A stretch of DNA of 21,752 nucleotides from Ectocarpus siliculosus (Eukaryota; Sar; Phaeophyceae; Ectocarpales; Ectocarpaceae). Location of the stretch: assembly GCA_000310025.1 (NCBI GenBank), contig FN649003.1, forward strand, positions 1,585-23,336. Reading direction: 5' to 3'. Shown piece by piece: positions 1 through 10,311 of this stretch. Every line of letters begins with the position of its first letter. Within the stretch, counting starts at the first letter, position 1. The notes beneath the pieces are model-generated. The model was not told the origin of the DNA. It did no database searches and saw only the letters and a list, made by a program, of their open reading frames with translations. The position numbers and the translations under genes are program-made.

Positions 1-780
1 ATTCGTGTTCACGGTGTGCTTGAAGCGTTTCAAAATTGGACCGCACAGCAGCTTCAAAAATCTAGCTTGTAGCTCACCGAACTCGATGATAGAAGGATCG
101 TTTGGAAAATCGCGGACCGCTAGTCTGTAGTGTATCGCAAGGGGTACAACCTCAGCTAATAACATTGTACACAAGCGACCGCTGCGGACGGTTAATTTAC
201 GATGGTAGTTTCGTACTGGAGTTAGACTTTGGAAAACCGAGATATGCAGGCGTTTCCAGGCGTTTCCTGTTTTTTTGAAGAGGAGGTACTGCGATCCCCA
301 GTGCGGCCTTAAAAACAGGAAAGCTTGTTTCACTGACGAGTCAGCAATGAAGACCCCGCATTCTTCTTCTGTCAAGTTGAACCTTTTTGGGGTATATCGT
401 CTATGGATGCACCAGCCGGCGTAAATGAAGCAGGAAGGCCGCAACAAACATGAGTTTTCCTCTCCGCCTTCCATTTGGGGTGCTCTATTTATCGCGAGAC
501 GAGACGGGACCATCCGCACGTGTCTACCGCGGAAGAATTTTGCATTGTGCACTTGGAAGCACGGCAGAACGACGGCAACCGATAGCGCCTGTATAGTCTG
601 TGGTGGTTCTGCCGTCCACTGTTTGTCGCCGGAGATAATAAGCAAAATCAATATGGGGAGGTTACACAGTACTTTTGCCAAAACCACAGGGACCAACACA
701 TTGTGTTGACAGCCGACCGATTTCATCACCCCGCGCCACTTTCCCGGTTCCCGGCCCATCGCGCACATTTTTTCCTCCAT
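1..780 (-). CDS. Partial open frame of unknown function, continues past the left edge
   Basis: Read on the minus strand, the frame is open for 260 codons from an ATG at 780-778 to base 1 and leaves the window without a stop. An in-frame TGA lies four codons upstream (795-793), so this ATG is the first possible start; its context (A at -3, G at +4) is favourable. A frame this long is unlikely by chance at this composition, and the complementary frame holds about ten stops. The N-terminus has a hydrophobic stretch near residues 28-50 (VLVPVVLAKVLC, then LPILILLIIS), possibly a membrane segment. The rest is mixed and basic, with segments such as RFNLTEEECGVF, LFLRPHWGSQYLLFKK and RFLKLLCGPILKRFK. 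I recognise no catalytic motif and no family. Codon choice looks less GC-biased than in the fibrillin exons, so a mobile-element or viral origin is possible but not shown. It lies 654 bp downstream of the fibrillin stop on the same strand. An intron boundary inside it cannot be excluded. Confidence 0.45.
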   Translation of the reverse strand, partial: MEEKMCAMGREPGKWRGVMKSVGCQHNVLVPVVLAKVLCNLPILILLIISGDKQWTAEPPQTIQALSVAVVLPCFQVHNAKFFRGRHVRMVPSRLAINRAPQMEGGEENSCLLRPSCFIYAGWCIHRRYTPKRFNLTEEECGVFIADSSVKQAFLFLRPHWGSQYLLFKKTGNAWKRLHISVFQSLTPVRNYHRKLTVRSGRLCTMLLAEVVPLAIHYRLAVRDFPNDPSIIEFGELQARFLKLLCGPILKRFKHTVNTN

Positions 781-1433
781 CGTTTCCGCGCGTCAACACA
801 AGTTCAACAGCTACACACATGTGTAGGTTCGACGGGTTGGTTGAGGCGAACAGACTGGATGGTTTATCTGAAAAGCCACCAAATGGGCAGCACCGGTGAT
901 CTACCCTAAAATTAGCCCAAATTCGTAGGTCTCTGACTGCCCACGCTACAGCGCTCCCTTTCCAGAAGATATCCATGCCGCTAGCAAATATTCCACATGT
1001 ATCAAAATTCCGCGGGCTTTTCCCATCTTGGTGGTTTCGACTCAAACGCTTAATTCAAGACGCCCAAGGGTCACTTCGTGCTACTCTCTCTCTCGTTTTG
1101 TCCTCTATAGCCTACACCACAGGATTTTCCTAGCTCTACCCCTCTCTAGTCTAACCACCCCCCCCCTTCCCCGACACACCATTTTGGACATGCTCCGCAC
1201 GAACCCGACATGCCGCCTCGCAAGCCATTACTTCCAAACAAACGCCGGCAAACACCGTCAAAACTCGAAAGCAACATCATTAATACAAGTGCGTGACTCC
1301 TCTCCTTCACTAACAGAATTCCACAACACAACCACAAAGAGAGGAGGAACAGAATAAAATGACAAAAAATGAACAAAATCAGGCGAGAAGAAGATGTCCG
1401 CTTTTTCGGACATAAGCCTCAGCCGATACATTC
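781..1433. other. Spacer between the left-edge frame and the fibrillin stop
   Basis: It should contain the fibrillin 3' UTR (minus strand) and the upstream region of the left-edge frame. It holds a pyrimidine run at about 1155-1171 with ten consecutive C, and a small perfect hairpin at 1394-1413. No minus-strand AATAAA is evident near the fibrillin stop. Short open frames on both strands here overlap each other and show no protein-like pattern. Confidence 0.5.
1394..1413 (-). other. Small perfect hairpin in the fibrillin 3' UTR
   Basis: The arms are ATGTCCG and CGGACAT, seven perfect pairs around a six-base loop, starting about 20 bases after the fibrillin stop codon in transcript sense. It may be a UTR structure element, but a hairpin of this size also arises by chance. 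Confidence 0.3.
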
Positions 1434-4400
1434 TCATGGGGCCCGAACGAACACGAAAACATGATCGTCGGACATTCGGCTGATTCGCATGTCCTCGTCG
1501 AGGTAGTACGTGGACAGCTTCGCTTCCGGAACGCTGCCTCTGAGGGTGCTGCGGAACATAAACGCGACAGACGAACAACAACAAAATCAGACAAGAGTAC
1601 AACAAAAAAAAGTCGGGCACGAAGTGGACACCAGCATGCTGATGACTTCAACTGCTTGGGCCTTGGGTGTAGTGTTGACGGGAGGCTAGCTAGCTGTCTC
1701 ATACACACCACACATGGAGAGCCGTTTATGTCACGCCAAACGTGGGCTTTGCGATGAACACGGCATGTACAACTCAGCAGGCCACATACCGTATTGACAC
1801 ATGCACTTTTTAGATTCGACATGCTCGTGCAAGGAGTGTGGCAACAAAACAAAGGTGGCTGAATAAGGATCGAGGCGAGAATACTTCGGGAAGTTGGAAC
1901 CCCAAAGACCACAGACATGCAGGTGAACCATACCCGCGCGGAAAAATTTGTTACAGTAGAGGTCCCTGTTGAAGGCCGCTGATTTAAGGCCGGTGAAATC
2001 GCTTGGCACGCATGAAACGTTCAAGTCGCCTCACAGTCTGAATACCTAAAAGAGTCGGAAAGATGGCACTCCCCCTAGAGCTACTTTCCAAGCTCGATTG
2101 CCCCACAACCAAGCGGGTGCGAGGAGAGTCCGATGCGTCTACAGCAAGCCCCTCGACGAGATGTTCCAAAAGTACCGTCGTTGTTGTTGGCACAATCTTG
2201 GTCATGGAGCAAGCAGGCTTTGAACATTGGTCTAGGGGGGATGTCATCTCTCCGCCTTTTTCGGCAGTGCCGAGCGCCCGATATAAGGCCGGTGTTTGCC
2301 CTTGGGCCATAGCGGCCTTAAACGGGGGCCTCTACTGGGTTGTGGGAGGCGGGAACGAGGAGAGATTGTGGGGACAGAGGTCCCCTTCCACTGTTATACT
2401 CCGGGGTATTCTACGAACTATTTTCCAGAAAAAATGCCGAAGAAAATGGTTGAAACAGACTACAAGGGGGTTGTAAGGGGAGGCCAAATGTTCCATGCCG
2501 CTTTACGCCACTTGGACACCGGCAGACATCGACAAGCCCTTCGAAACGTCAAAGTCCCTACGGCATCGTATACTCTTTCAACTCTAGACTCGACAGCCCG
2601 CCAAAATCATAGCACTAAATTCTACAAGAGTTAGCACAAAGCAGGATACCTCCCGTGCAATATAAGTTGGCGAGGTGTGTACAAGCAGAGGCGGGGCAGT
2701 TCGTACGTAATACAAATCGAAGATGACCAGGGTGTCACGTGCGTACTGGTCTGCCAGACTCATAACCCCAGCGAGGATAACCATGTACGAGGATCATTAC
2801 CGGGCAAAAGCGCCTCCACCCACCTGTACACCCGCTCGACGGGCACTTCAACGGCATCGTCTAAGAACGCCAGTATGTTGTTGTTGGTCACAGACGTGCT
2901 CTCGACCGCGACAGTGAAAGAATCGGAGCTGAAGTGGGATTGCACGAGGCGGACAAGGGTGGGGAGGGGGCGGGGGGATCAACAGAATCAACACACGGCG
3001 TCGACAAAACACGTCGCTGCGCGGAGACAACGCTGCAACAGGTGCGTGGCGAGAACTTGACAAGAGCGAGCATACCCGTCGGAACCAACACATCTGCTGC
3101 CGCATCTGCTACCACGTCAGTATACAAATCTACCACGGGCTTGTAGCATTGATTGGTCCCAGCCGTGCAGTTAAGCATGTACTCGGGGCTCAACAGCCCC
3201 GAATCCTGAGTCAAAGAAACCTAGGACGCGCAAGCTTACCAGTGCACGATAGACCACCGCTCTTCGCGGACCCCAATAGACCGGCGACGCGGCAACAGGC
3301 CAAGGAGGTCGTGTGCGTCGTCAACGGGTGGTGCTACCGCGCCGGAAATCGGAAGCCTCGCCAAGACATTGCCAAGACATTCCTCCCGAGTAGGAGACGA
3401 GAACCGGGAGACTGCTTCTCGGCGTTCGAGTGTGGAACAGAAAGAAATCACCGAAGCCACAAACAAGACACCAAGAAACGAAAAACAAAACAGGACTACT
3501 TCCGCTCTGAATGCCGCCGCATGTCTCCAACACCCCGGCCTACGGAAGCTCGAGGGTTCGCTTCGCTCCTACCGAAGCACACGCGTTATGGCCCGGTTCC
3601 GGCTGCGGCGAGGAAGCAGGCGGCAAGTCTCACCTGACGGGGTTGAGCCGTGCCTTCGTGACGACGGTGCCCTTGAGGGCCATCGGCAAGCCCGGAAGCA
3701 GCCCCACCTTGAGATCAATCTCCGACACCTGGAAGAGCCATGAAACGAAGCATACGTTCGAAAAAACATGTAGCCGTGATTAATTGCACCGCAGGCTCCT
3801 GAAAGTCGGTTGAAAAACCCAATGCACCAGCAGCACGTACCGCGTGCAATACACAGAACGAGCCAACACTTGAGCACCTCTTACGTTTAGACCTAGGCTC
3901 GTTTCTTGTTGTCCCTGTGGGGTGACCCAACATCGACTATCTAGGTTTTCGTGTACATGTAGGCTTCTTGACTGAGTACCTGTTCTTTGCCAAGTTGTTG
4001 AATTTGCGCTTGAGCCTGGATTTCTTAAATCTCAAGTTCGTAAGTGGGTGGGCGCTCTGTCAACCAACGAAATAAAAATGGGCCGCCCACCCCTCTCCAT
4101 CATCCCTTCTGGCGCTTCTTGTGCGCTTCTGGGGCTTTGGTGACGAAAAAGACAAAGGCCACCCTCCCTCGCACCTCTCTTCCTCTCAAGAAGGGGGGAG
4201 AAAAAACTTGGAAATACGCCCCAAAAATATATGGGAACACCGTATGGCAGCTCCCACAATAAGGAAGTATTCCTCTACACGGGGCAGGGGTGCTTTGGCA
4301 TCCCATCTCAAAACAAAACGGATGCGTGGTCAAAATTCTTAGCCGCCTCACGACCACACGCGACAGGACACGCCCCCAATTATATATCCTCCTCCCTCCG

Positions 4401-7400
4401 CCCGCTTCCACCCCCTCCTGCTGACCAAACCCACGTATTCATTTTTGCCAGATCACCGTTGTAGGTGCTGAGAAGCACGATGACCACTGGGCTACAAGTT
4501 AGAGGGCCTCTGCCTTGCAGCCCAGTGGCCATCGTGCTTCTCAACAAAAGGTAATGCCAGAGTCCGTCTAGCTGTAATCCGCTCTCACCAGCATAGACTC
4601 GCTGATGGTCTGCCTGACCCTGCCGATCTCCCCGTTTGAAGTTGCGGCTCGGTGCAGCGAGAACAAAGTCTCTGCTTGGCCCTTCTTTTCGCCAAACACC
4701 TCCCCCAGGGCCATGAAAAACGGGGAGCACCGGAATGGCTGCGTGTCCGTGTACACCAGCTCCCACGCCCCCCCTATCCCCCCCCCCCCCGCCCGTGTCG
4801 CCGGCAAAGAGGATTAGGGGGGGGAGGGTAGACCGAACAAAGTTTGAGCGAAAATGTATATGTTAGCGTCCACACGGAAAGGATAACCAAGTCGCGACAG
4901 AGTACGGCGTGCGCCGCTGTGTAGATATGAACGCCGGGCATACCTGCAAGAGCCAATCCGCTTTCGTTCCTACAATACGGAAAGGCTGCTGCTGTGTTAT
5001 CGTTTTTGACTTCTTGCGATGCGGAGACAACCGAACAGTTACAAGGTAACGGCATCGCGCTGACTGTCTCCTCTTGTGTGAAGAAATGATAGGCGAGTAT
5101 TTTTCCCACGGGCGTGAGCCTGGGCGGTACAATACAGAGGGGTTTATGTTCGCAGTCCTTGCGAGCAGGGCAGTCTGTGACCAGCCAGGCAGTCTGTAGA
5201 AGTGCGGGAAGATCGTGGTGAAGAATCTAGAGTGTCAAAACCGCAGAGAGACTACGAGAGTTTCCATCAGCAGGCAGGGAGAATGAAGCAGACATGAAGA
5301 GAGAGGTGCCGTCTGAGCGTATACAGCAAACCTCCGGTGTACAAAGAGCCAGCAACGGCGGTCCGTAAAATAACAGTTCATTCTTTCTCTCACGAAACAC
5401 GAACACACGTGAAGAAGGCCTGCAGCTCACCGATGGTGTTGACGTTAGTGGCATCCGGAGTTGGGTTCAAAGACTCAAGCTGAAAAATCAGGTCCATTGC
5501 CGCATCCTTTTCTTCCTGCGTGGCTACTTGGCCTCTGGGGAACGGGAGAAATATCGGGTATACATACACGTAGAGAAAGAGCGAGAGAGAGAAAACAAGA
5601 GAGGAAGAGTGTCAAAACCTTGAAACATGCCGAGGGTTGTCACAGGCATGTGAAGGACCATACACAGCCTGAAGTGAAGACAACAAAAACACACAGCGCC
5701 GCCACTGTGGAAAAAATGAAAAATGGGTAACTATCGTGGTCTTCTGGCAGGAGGCGCTACGGCTACGGCACACTAAATAACGATGGATGGATGGCGCCCT
5801 GATTTTTTGTTCGAGCGAAGCGAGATTTCTAATCTCGCCTGAAATATACCGCTCCAGTCAGGAAAAAAAGTTTGCACGTGTGTATGTTCGCTTTAACTTG
5901 GTTTTAGAGTACATGACTTGATTTTAGACACAAGGATGCATTTTTTTTTCGGAGCACACTGTCAGCGGACTGCAGCAGAGAACACACGCACTGCGGGACT
6001 GCGGGCGACACCACAGAGCAGACAACACACGCACAGCAGACAGCGTACGCATAACAGGCGACACACACGCACAGCAGGCGACAGCATCTGGGCCCGATGC
6101 CGCTGGATTCTCTGTGGTGTGATGAGGTTATGTATTGCTCTGTCGCGCATGTTTTTTTTTTACCGCCGCGTGCAACTGCCAGCAATGTGAGCATAGTACC
6201 ACATTAGTTCTCGAAACCTAGGACGCCGATCGCCATCGCACCACTTCGAGCGTGTGCTCCATTGTGGTGTCTCTGGGCGTGATAGTTGTGTTGGGCATGG
6301 GTGCTGTATGTGGCGAGAGCATCGTGGCGATGTGAAATCCTGTTTGGCTTTTTCGCCTGGCGATGCGGCCCGATTGCCCGGGCCAAAAAAAGGATTTGGA
6401 TTCCACGCCGCCACGAACATCTTCCCACAAACAGCACTCATGCCTAACACAACTGTCACGCCCCGATATATCGCAATGGAGCACACGCTCGAAGTGGTCC
6501 CATGACGATTGGTGCGTTAGGTGACAAAAACTGACTTGTGTCTTGCTGTTTCGCTGGCAGTTGGAAAAACACCGACCAAAACAAGACGCAAGAGGGAACA
6601 GGGGGTTCAGCGTTAGTACGCGCGGGGTATGTATGACCACGAAAGCGGGATGTGGACGGGGGGGGGGGGGGTAACCGGTAGGTGAAATATCTCACAACAG
6701 CACAGCAGGTAGGTGTAGTTTCAAGTGTGTGGTGTTTGCACTCTGTTTCCGCCCGTGGACGCACATGCCTGACGACAGTTACACCTATCAGCTGTCGCTC
6801 GTTGTAGCGACAGCTGGTATATCTTTTCCATCCTCATTTGAGAGCAACCAACGGTTCTTCTTGGTACATGAGAAAAGATATGCTGCTACAGCAGTACCAT
6901 GGTATAATAGTAGATACCATCTCATGGTTCAATAGCATGTGTGATGTGCGGGATAGACGATGCTGCATTTGTTACGTACTCTTCAGACCTTTACTCACAC
7001 GCTCTGCGGAATACAGAAAAGATATGCGTAAAAAAATAAAACAGCTACGTGAATGAAGATTGGTAGAGCCGTACCTTGACCTCGCACATGGCACTCACTG
7101 CTACCGCCGCCGTAACGAGAGGAGGTGCGCTACGTCTCGCGTCGTCGATCGAGAGAAAAACAAAACACCGAGCAAATAATCCATGCCACATGTCTGTCAC
7201 CTTTAATCAACCCATCAAGAGCATTATCCATTGCTCCGTACTGATACACACGATGACACTACGGGCCATGCCCTTCTACAGCCGTACAGGACAGGGACGG
7301 CGGCTCTGTTCCGCGAGCGGCTCGCACTGGTTATTGCACACCATTCGCACGTGTGCGTTTATACCGGACCAACTACCACCGGGTCTGACATCACACGCCT

Positions 7401-7823
7401 TGGTGTATTTTTGTATATAATCGCTTCCGCTTTACACAGCAGTCGTTAGCAACACATGTTCCGAACAAATCACCTGTTGGAAGTGGCGGCGATGGACAGA
7501 ACCTCGCGTTTCATAGTCTCTCTGAGCTCGGGGTTGTCGTCGGCCAGCACCGCCGGCACCGCAGACGACCCCGCGGCGTCCCCCACGTCGCTCGGGAAGT
7601 CCCCGGCCTCGAAGCTCATCATCCCCAAGCGCCGCCGCTGCTGCTGCCCGCCGCAACGTCTAGCACTGCTGCTGCTGCTGCCCCAGATACCACCGCCACG
7701 TCTCACGGCTGCGGATGCAACCGTGTGAGACGCAGGGTTGAAGACTGAGAAGCCGAATGCAGCCGCTGGTGAAGCCGCAGCGGCTAAGAGGAACGCCACG
7801 CGGACTTGCTCCTTGTGCCTCAT
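1434..7823 (-). CDS. FBN: Plastid PAP/fibrillin family protein, six exons, complete
   Basis: Plastid-lipid-associated (PAP/fibrillin) protein; members bind lipids or coat plastoglobules and thylakoid-linked lipid bodies. Exons in coding order: 7823-7474, 5534-5431, 4773-4589, 3728-3634, 2928-2824, 1548-1434 (stop 1436-1434). Together they give 954 nt, 317 aa, with split codons R117, G152, S245 and S280 all in phase. Donors are GTGATT, GTGAGC, GTGAGA, GTGAGA and GTGGGT; every intron ends in AG. Residues 1-22 form a signal peptide ending SPAAA, then FGF begins a Ser/Arg-rich transit peptide to about residue 65, the secondary-plastid import pattern. Family marks: LESLNPTP (137-144), AWELVY (154-159), [11 protein letters not shown] (165-175), [10 protein letters not shown] (200-209), [10 protein letters not shown] (213-222), LKGTVVTKA (231-239), then [12 protein letters not shown] (293-304) and a terminal FVFVR. 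No ATG precedes 7823 in frame before a TGA. The subgroup resembles FBN10-like proteins from memory only. Intron 2 ends in an unusual G-rich acceptor. Confidence 0.93.
4466..4546 (-). ncRNA. Near-perfect intronic hairpin, candidate small-RNA precursor
   Basis: Arms 4466-4498 and 4514-4546 are inverted copies of 33 bases with only three differences (4468/4544, 4483/4529, 4494/4518). The pairing resumes inside the spacer (AGAGG with CCTCT), so the whole 81 bases form one hairpin centred on 4506 with a two-pair interruption. It lies in fibrillin intron 3, about 40 bases after the exon 3 donor. In RNA of the fibrillin strand all three arm differences become G-U pairs; in the opposite strand they would be A-C mismatches. 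That favours a structure kept in the host-gene sense. Stem length and purity fit a miRNA or other hairpin small-RNA precursor, and brown algae are known to have miRNAs. A short palindromic transposon footprint is the alternative; no clear target duplication flanks it. Confidence 0.45.
4774..4790 (-). promoter_or_regulatory. G-run splice acceptor of fibrillin exon 3
   Basis: In transcript sense, 13 consecutive G (4790-4778) precede ATAG, and six more G begin exon 3. There is no adjacent pyrimidine tract. A C/T-rich stretch with a CTAAT branch-like element lies near 4826-4800, and ATAG is the first AG after it, so selection by scanning from a distant branch point is plausible. The reading frame (WELVY) fixes this acceptor. 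Confidence 0.6.
5965..6087. repeat. Degenerate CA/CAG-rich minisatellite in fibrillin intron 1
   Basis: Loose copies of a roughly 20-30-base unit containing ACACACGCACAGCAG followed by (G)CGACA recur from about 5965 to 6087, with GCAGACA and GGCGACA variants. Boundaries are approximate. No coding signal. Confidence 0.5.
6204..6534. repeat. Long inverted repeat (foldback), arms about 165 bp
   Basis: The segment is a gapless inverted repeat: bases pair when their coordinates sum to 12738, from 6204/6534 inward to a tiny loop near 6369. The best block is 24 perfect pairs (6241-6264 with 6474-6497), followed by long runs such as 6275-6282 and 6284-6292 with their partners. Overall identity between arms is roughly three quarters. 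Most differences are transitions; by hand count, pairs that become G-U are about twice as common when the plus strand is the RNA. It sits in fibrillin intron 1. It could be a foldback/MITE element or a long hairpin RNA locus. I see no clear target-site duplication. Confidence 0.75.
6786..6819. repeat. Short hairpin in fibrillin intron 1
   Basis: CAGCTGTCGCT (6789-6799) is followed after six bases by its exact inverse AGCGACAGCTG (6806-6816). Pairing continues outward to 6786/6819 with one T-G opposition. No further context supports a function. Confidence 0.4.
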
Positions 7824-8367
7824 GCTGCTGATGCGGCGGTTCTTCGCAAGCAGGAGGCCTTCAAGTTGCGCGGGTCAAAAAAGGGTCTGTCCGTCTGGCA
7901 ATGCAGCACGATGGTTTGGCGGAAGACGCGTTGCAGCAATGCCTCCCGATAAAACTAAAGTGTCGCCTCGAGCGGGTGGGCAACAACAGCGGTGGTGCGT
8001 GTCGCTGCTGCTGTTGGGGAAAAGCTAACCCGCAAGAAGTAGACAGGTGAGGAGCTACCAGACGACAAATGTGGTCGGTTTCGTCGGGAACCAAAACAAA
8101 TGCCACAAACCGGGGATAGTGGAAACCCTCTCCTAGACGAAAAGCGTGCTTCGCAACTTGCCGTGTGGGGGCTCTCTCCTGGTGTAGTACACGCTTAGCA
8201 GGAGAAAAGGGGTGCTGTCGAGCACGCTTGTCCTATTCAGCCGTACGTTTCTATCAAGCGGAGGCCTTGGCGAGGTGGAGTGTGCGCGCTCAGCAAAGGA
8301 GAGAGCTCAAAAGAGCGGAGGGATTGCACGTCGCCGGCAAACTGCTGTGCAATCTCTCGCAACCGAC
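7824..8367. promoter_or_regulatory. Divergent spacer between fibrillin and membrane-protein genes
   Basis: The two predicted start codons face away from each other across 544 bp, so this stretch should hold both promoters and 5' UTRs. I see no convincing TATA box for either gene. The minus-strand fibrillin frame stays open upstream of its ATG only to a TGA near 7877. The plus frame of the membrane-protein gene is open back to another ATG at 8212, so a longer N-terminus is possible there. Confidence 0.4.
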
Positions 8368-10271
8368 ATGGGCTTTGCCAAGCGACGAGCCGCGGTGATG
8401 GGGCTCCTGGTAGCGGGGCTAGCATTCGCTTCGGGTAAGCCCGCCTGGGGGACGGACGGGGAGGGCCTCAAGAACGTCAAGAGCGGAGGGCACCAAAAGG
8501 GGGCGCCGGGTCACAAGGGCCTCGACGGCGATCTGCTGGACTTCGACTCGGTTTCCCCAAAGGATTGCGCGAACTACCTCTGTGTGTCCAGCCCGGACAA
8601 GGCGACCTACTACATCGAGGCGGGCTGCCCTGGGCAGTTCGCGGACTACGAGCCCGATAGAGACCCGGAGGAACCGGTGGATTCCTATTTGGGCTTTAGC
8701 TCCTCTGCAGGGTGAGGAAGTGTTGCAAAGCGTGGTGATTTGGCGTGTCATCATTTGGTTTTTGTGTGGGTGTGCCTCTTCGGTGCACGCTTTCTTTTCC
8801 AACCCAAGAATGGCTCCCCCGCGCCCCCGGTGTTTTTCGACGATAAGCCCTGCCCTCGGCGATGATGGGGGAATGGACACGTTTGTGCGGTCATATATAC
8901 AGGCTGTGTCGATTTTGTTGTCGGAGTGTTATGTCTGTGTATTTTTTCGAACGGAAGGAAATGGAGGAGGTGTTGTACGGCACAAAAAGGTCCCACCAGC
9001 CTGCAAGAGTCAGCGGCTCATCAGGCACACACTCATTCAAACAGGTCGCGTTGTCCCTCTCTAATCGTGCTGACTGCTGTAATACTTTTTTATCTTACAA
9101 GCGCAACGAAAGCATCAGTCGTTCCTCGGGCCACTCTCTCGGGTTGCCGTTACTCCGTCTAGCGGCACCCACAAATGCTCTCTCGAAAATTGCTCGTGGG
9201 TAGATGTAGTGCAAGAGTTGCATCCCCAAAACCTGCGGCGCAAGACGGACGGAATATGTGTAGTACTTGGGTGTGTATCTCACGAAGGATAGTGTTAGTG
9301 TGGATGGAGTCAAGCGAGCGGCCATCGGCCCCGGCCATCTTGTGTGGTGCTGAACTGCTATATAGGAAGACGCAGGCATGGTCTAAATCTTGAAACGACT
9401 CTGTTTTTAAATTCCACGTGTGCCACATGGGCGTGGTTTCATTGGCGCCGAACCGAGACCGAGTATCGACAGGGCTGCTGTTCTGTTTCATATGTACCGG
9501 CATGTGTTTGTTTCTGCAGTTTGACAGTTGACGTATGCATACGACTCCTTGGTTCCCTGTTCAAGATCGTATGAAGAAACACAGCTTGCCGCGCTCAGTA
9601 TGCCGGGTGCGTTGTGTGCCAGCAGTTTCAACCCGCATTGCGGCACCGAATGGAGGGGGGTGGCGTTTCCTACTTCTACATCACTAATTATCCACAATCC
9701 CATGGCCACTAGGCGGGGTCTCAAATATATACCGCTGGAATGGTTGCATGTGTTCTGTTGTGGTCTCTCTTTGCCCACACTTGTTGTGAATCAAAACGCT
9801 GCATATACTCGTACTACTGCTGAAGAAACTACTGCTAAATAGCCTTGAAGTGCCGTCTGCCACGTTGTTGCTGACCTTTTCCTTTCGGTTCAACCAAGGC
9901 TCGCGCCGACAGCACCAGCTTTAAGGCCACGGGGATGTGGCGGAGTGTCGCGAAGAAATCATGCTGACAGCGCTGTTTTCTCTTTTTGGCTCCACGAAGA
10001 TGGCGACGCTATCTATGCATCCTCGGTGCTCATGGTTTCCATCCATGCACAGCACTCCACCTGCCGCGGCGGCGCATAAAATCGCGATATATCGCCACCA
10101 CCACATGTGTACCCCAGAAACTAACTATTATCAGGGAGCATTTTTGTCAGTGTCAACAGCAAGGTTGTGCCCGTTCCGGCAGCAGCCACTGTAAACACGC
10201 TAGCGAACCTTCCCTCTCCGCGCTTTTCTTCGCTCAAATATACATGCTCACACCGCGCTCGGTCGTTGCTG

Positions 10272-10311
<40 letters not shown>

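Noticed and set aside
1984-2310. Minus-strand open frame of 108 codons with a protein-like look
   Set aside because: It lies inside fibrillin intron 5, has no paired splice sites in phase with the gene, and matches nothing I know.
2584-2757. Minus-strand frame [15 protein letters not shown], in phase with the alternative donor at 2801
   Set aside because: The last fibrillin exon (1548-1434) joins the donor at 2824 and gives the canonical C-terminus; this block would displace it.
3070-3214. Minus-strand frame reading [13 protein letters not shown] and [13 protein letters not shown] after a good TTTGACTCAG acceptor, first taken as a fibrillin exon
   Set aside because: Exon 3728-3634 joins exon 2928-2824 directly in phase and restores the family sequence. 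Including this block needs an extra tiny exon and a very short intron and breaks the family alignment.
3236-3466. Minus-strand frame ending at a strong GTAAGC donor
   Set aside because: The only open frame has the wrong phase for the upstream fibrillin exon; the in-phase frame contains a TGA. Treated as intron 4 sequence.
6160-6640. Similar peptides encoded on both strands, resembling a repeated gene
   Set aside because: The similarity comes from the two arms of the inverted repeat 6204-6534 and is not evidence of coding.
8419-8880. Minus-strand open frame of 153 codons
   Set aside because: Antisense of the signal-peptide exon on the plus strand; the plus frame has a clear signal peptide and a phase-matched second exon.
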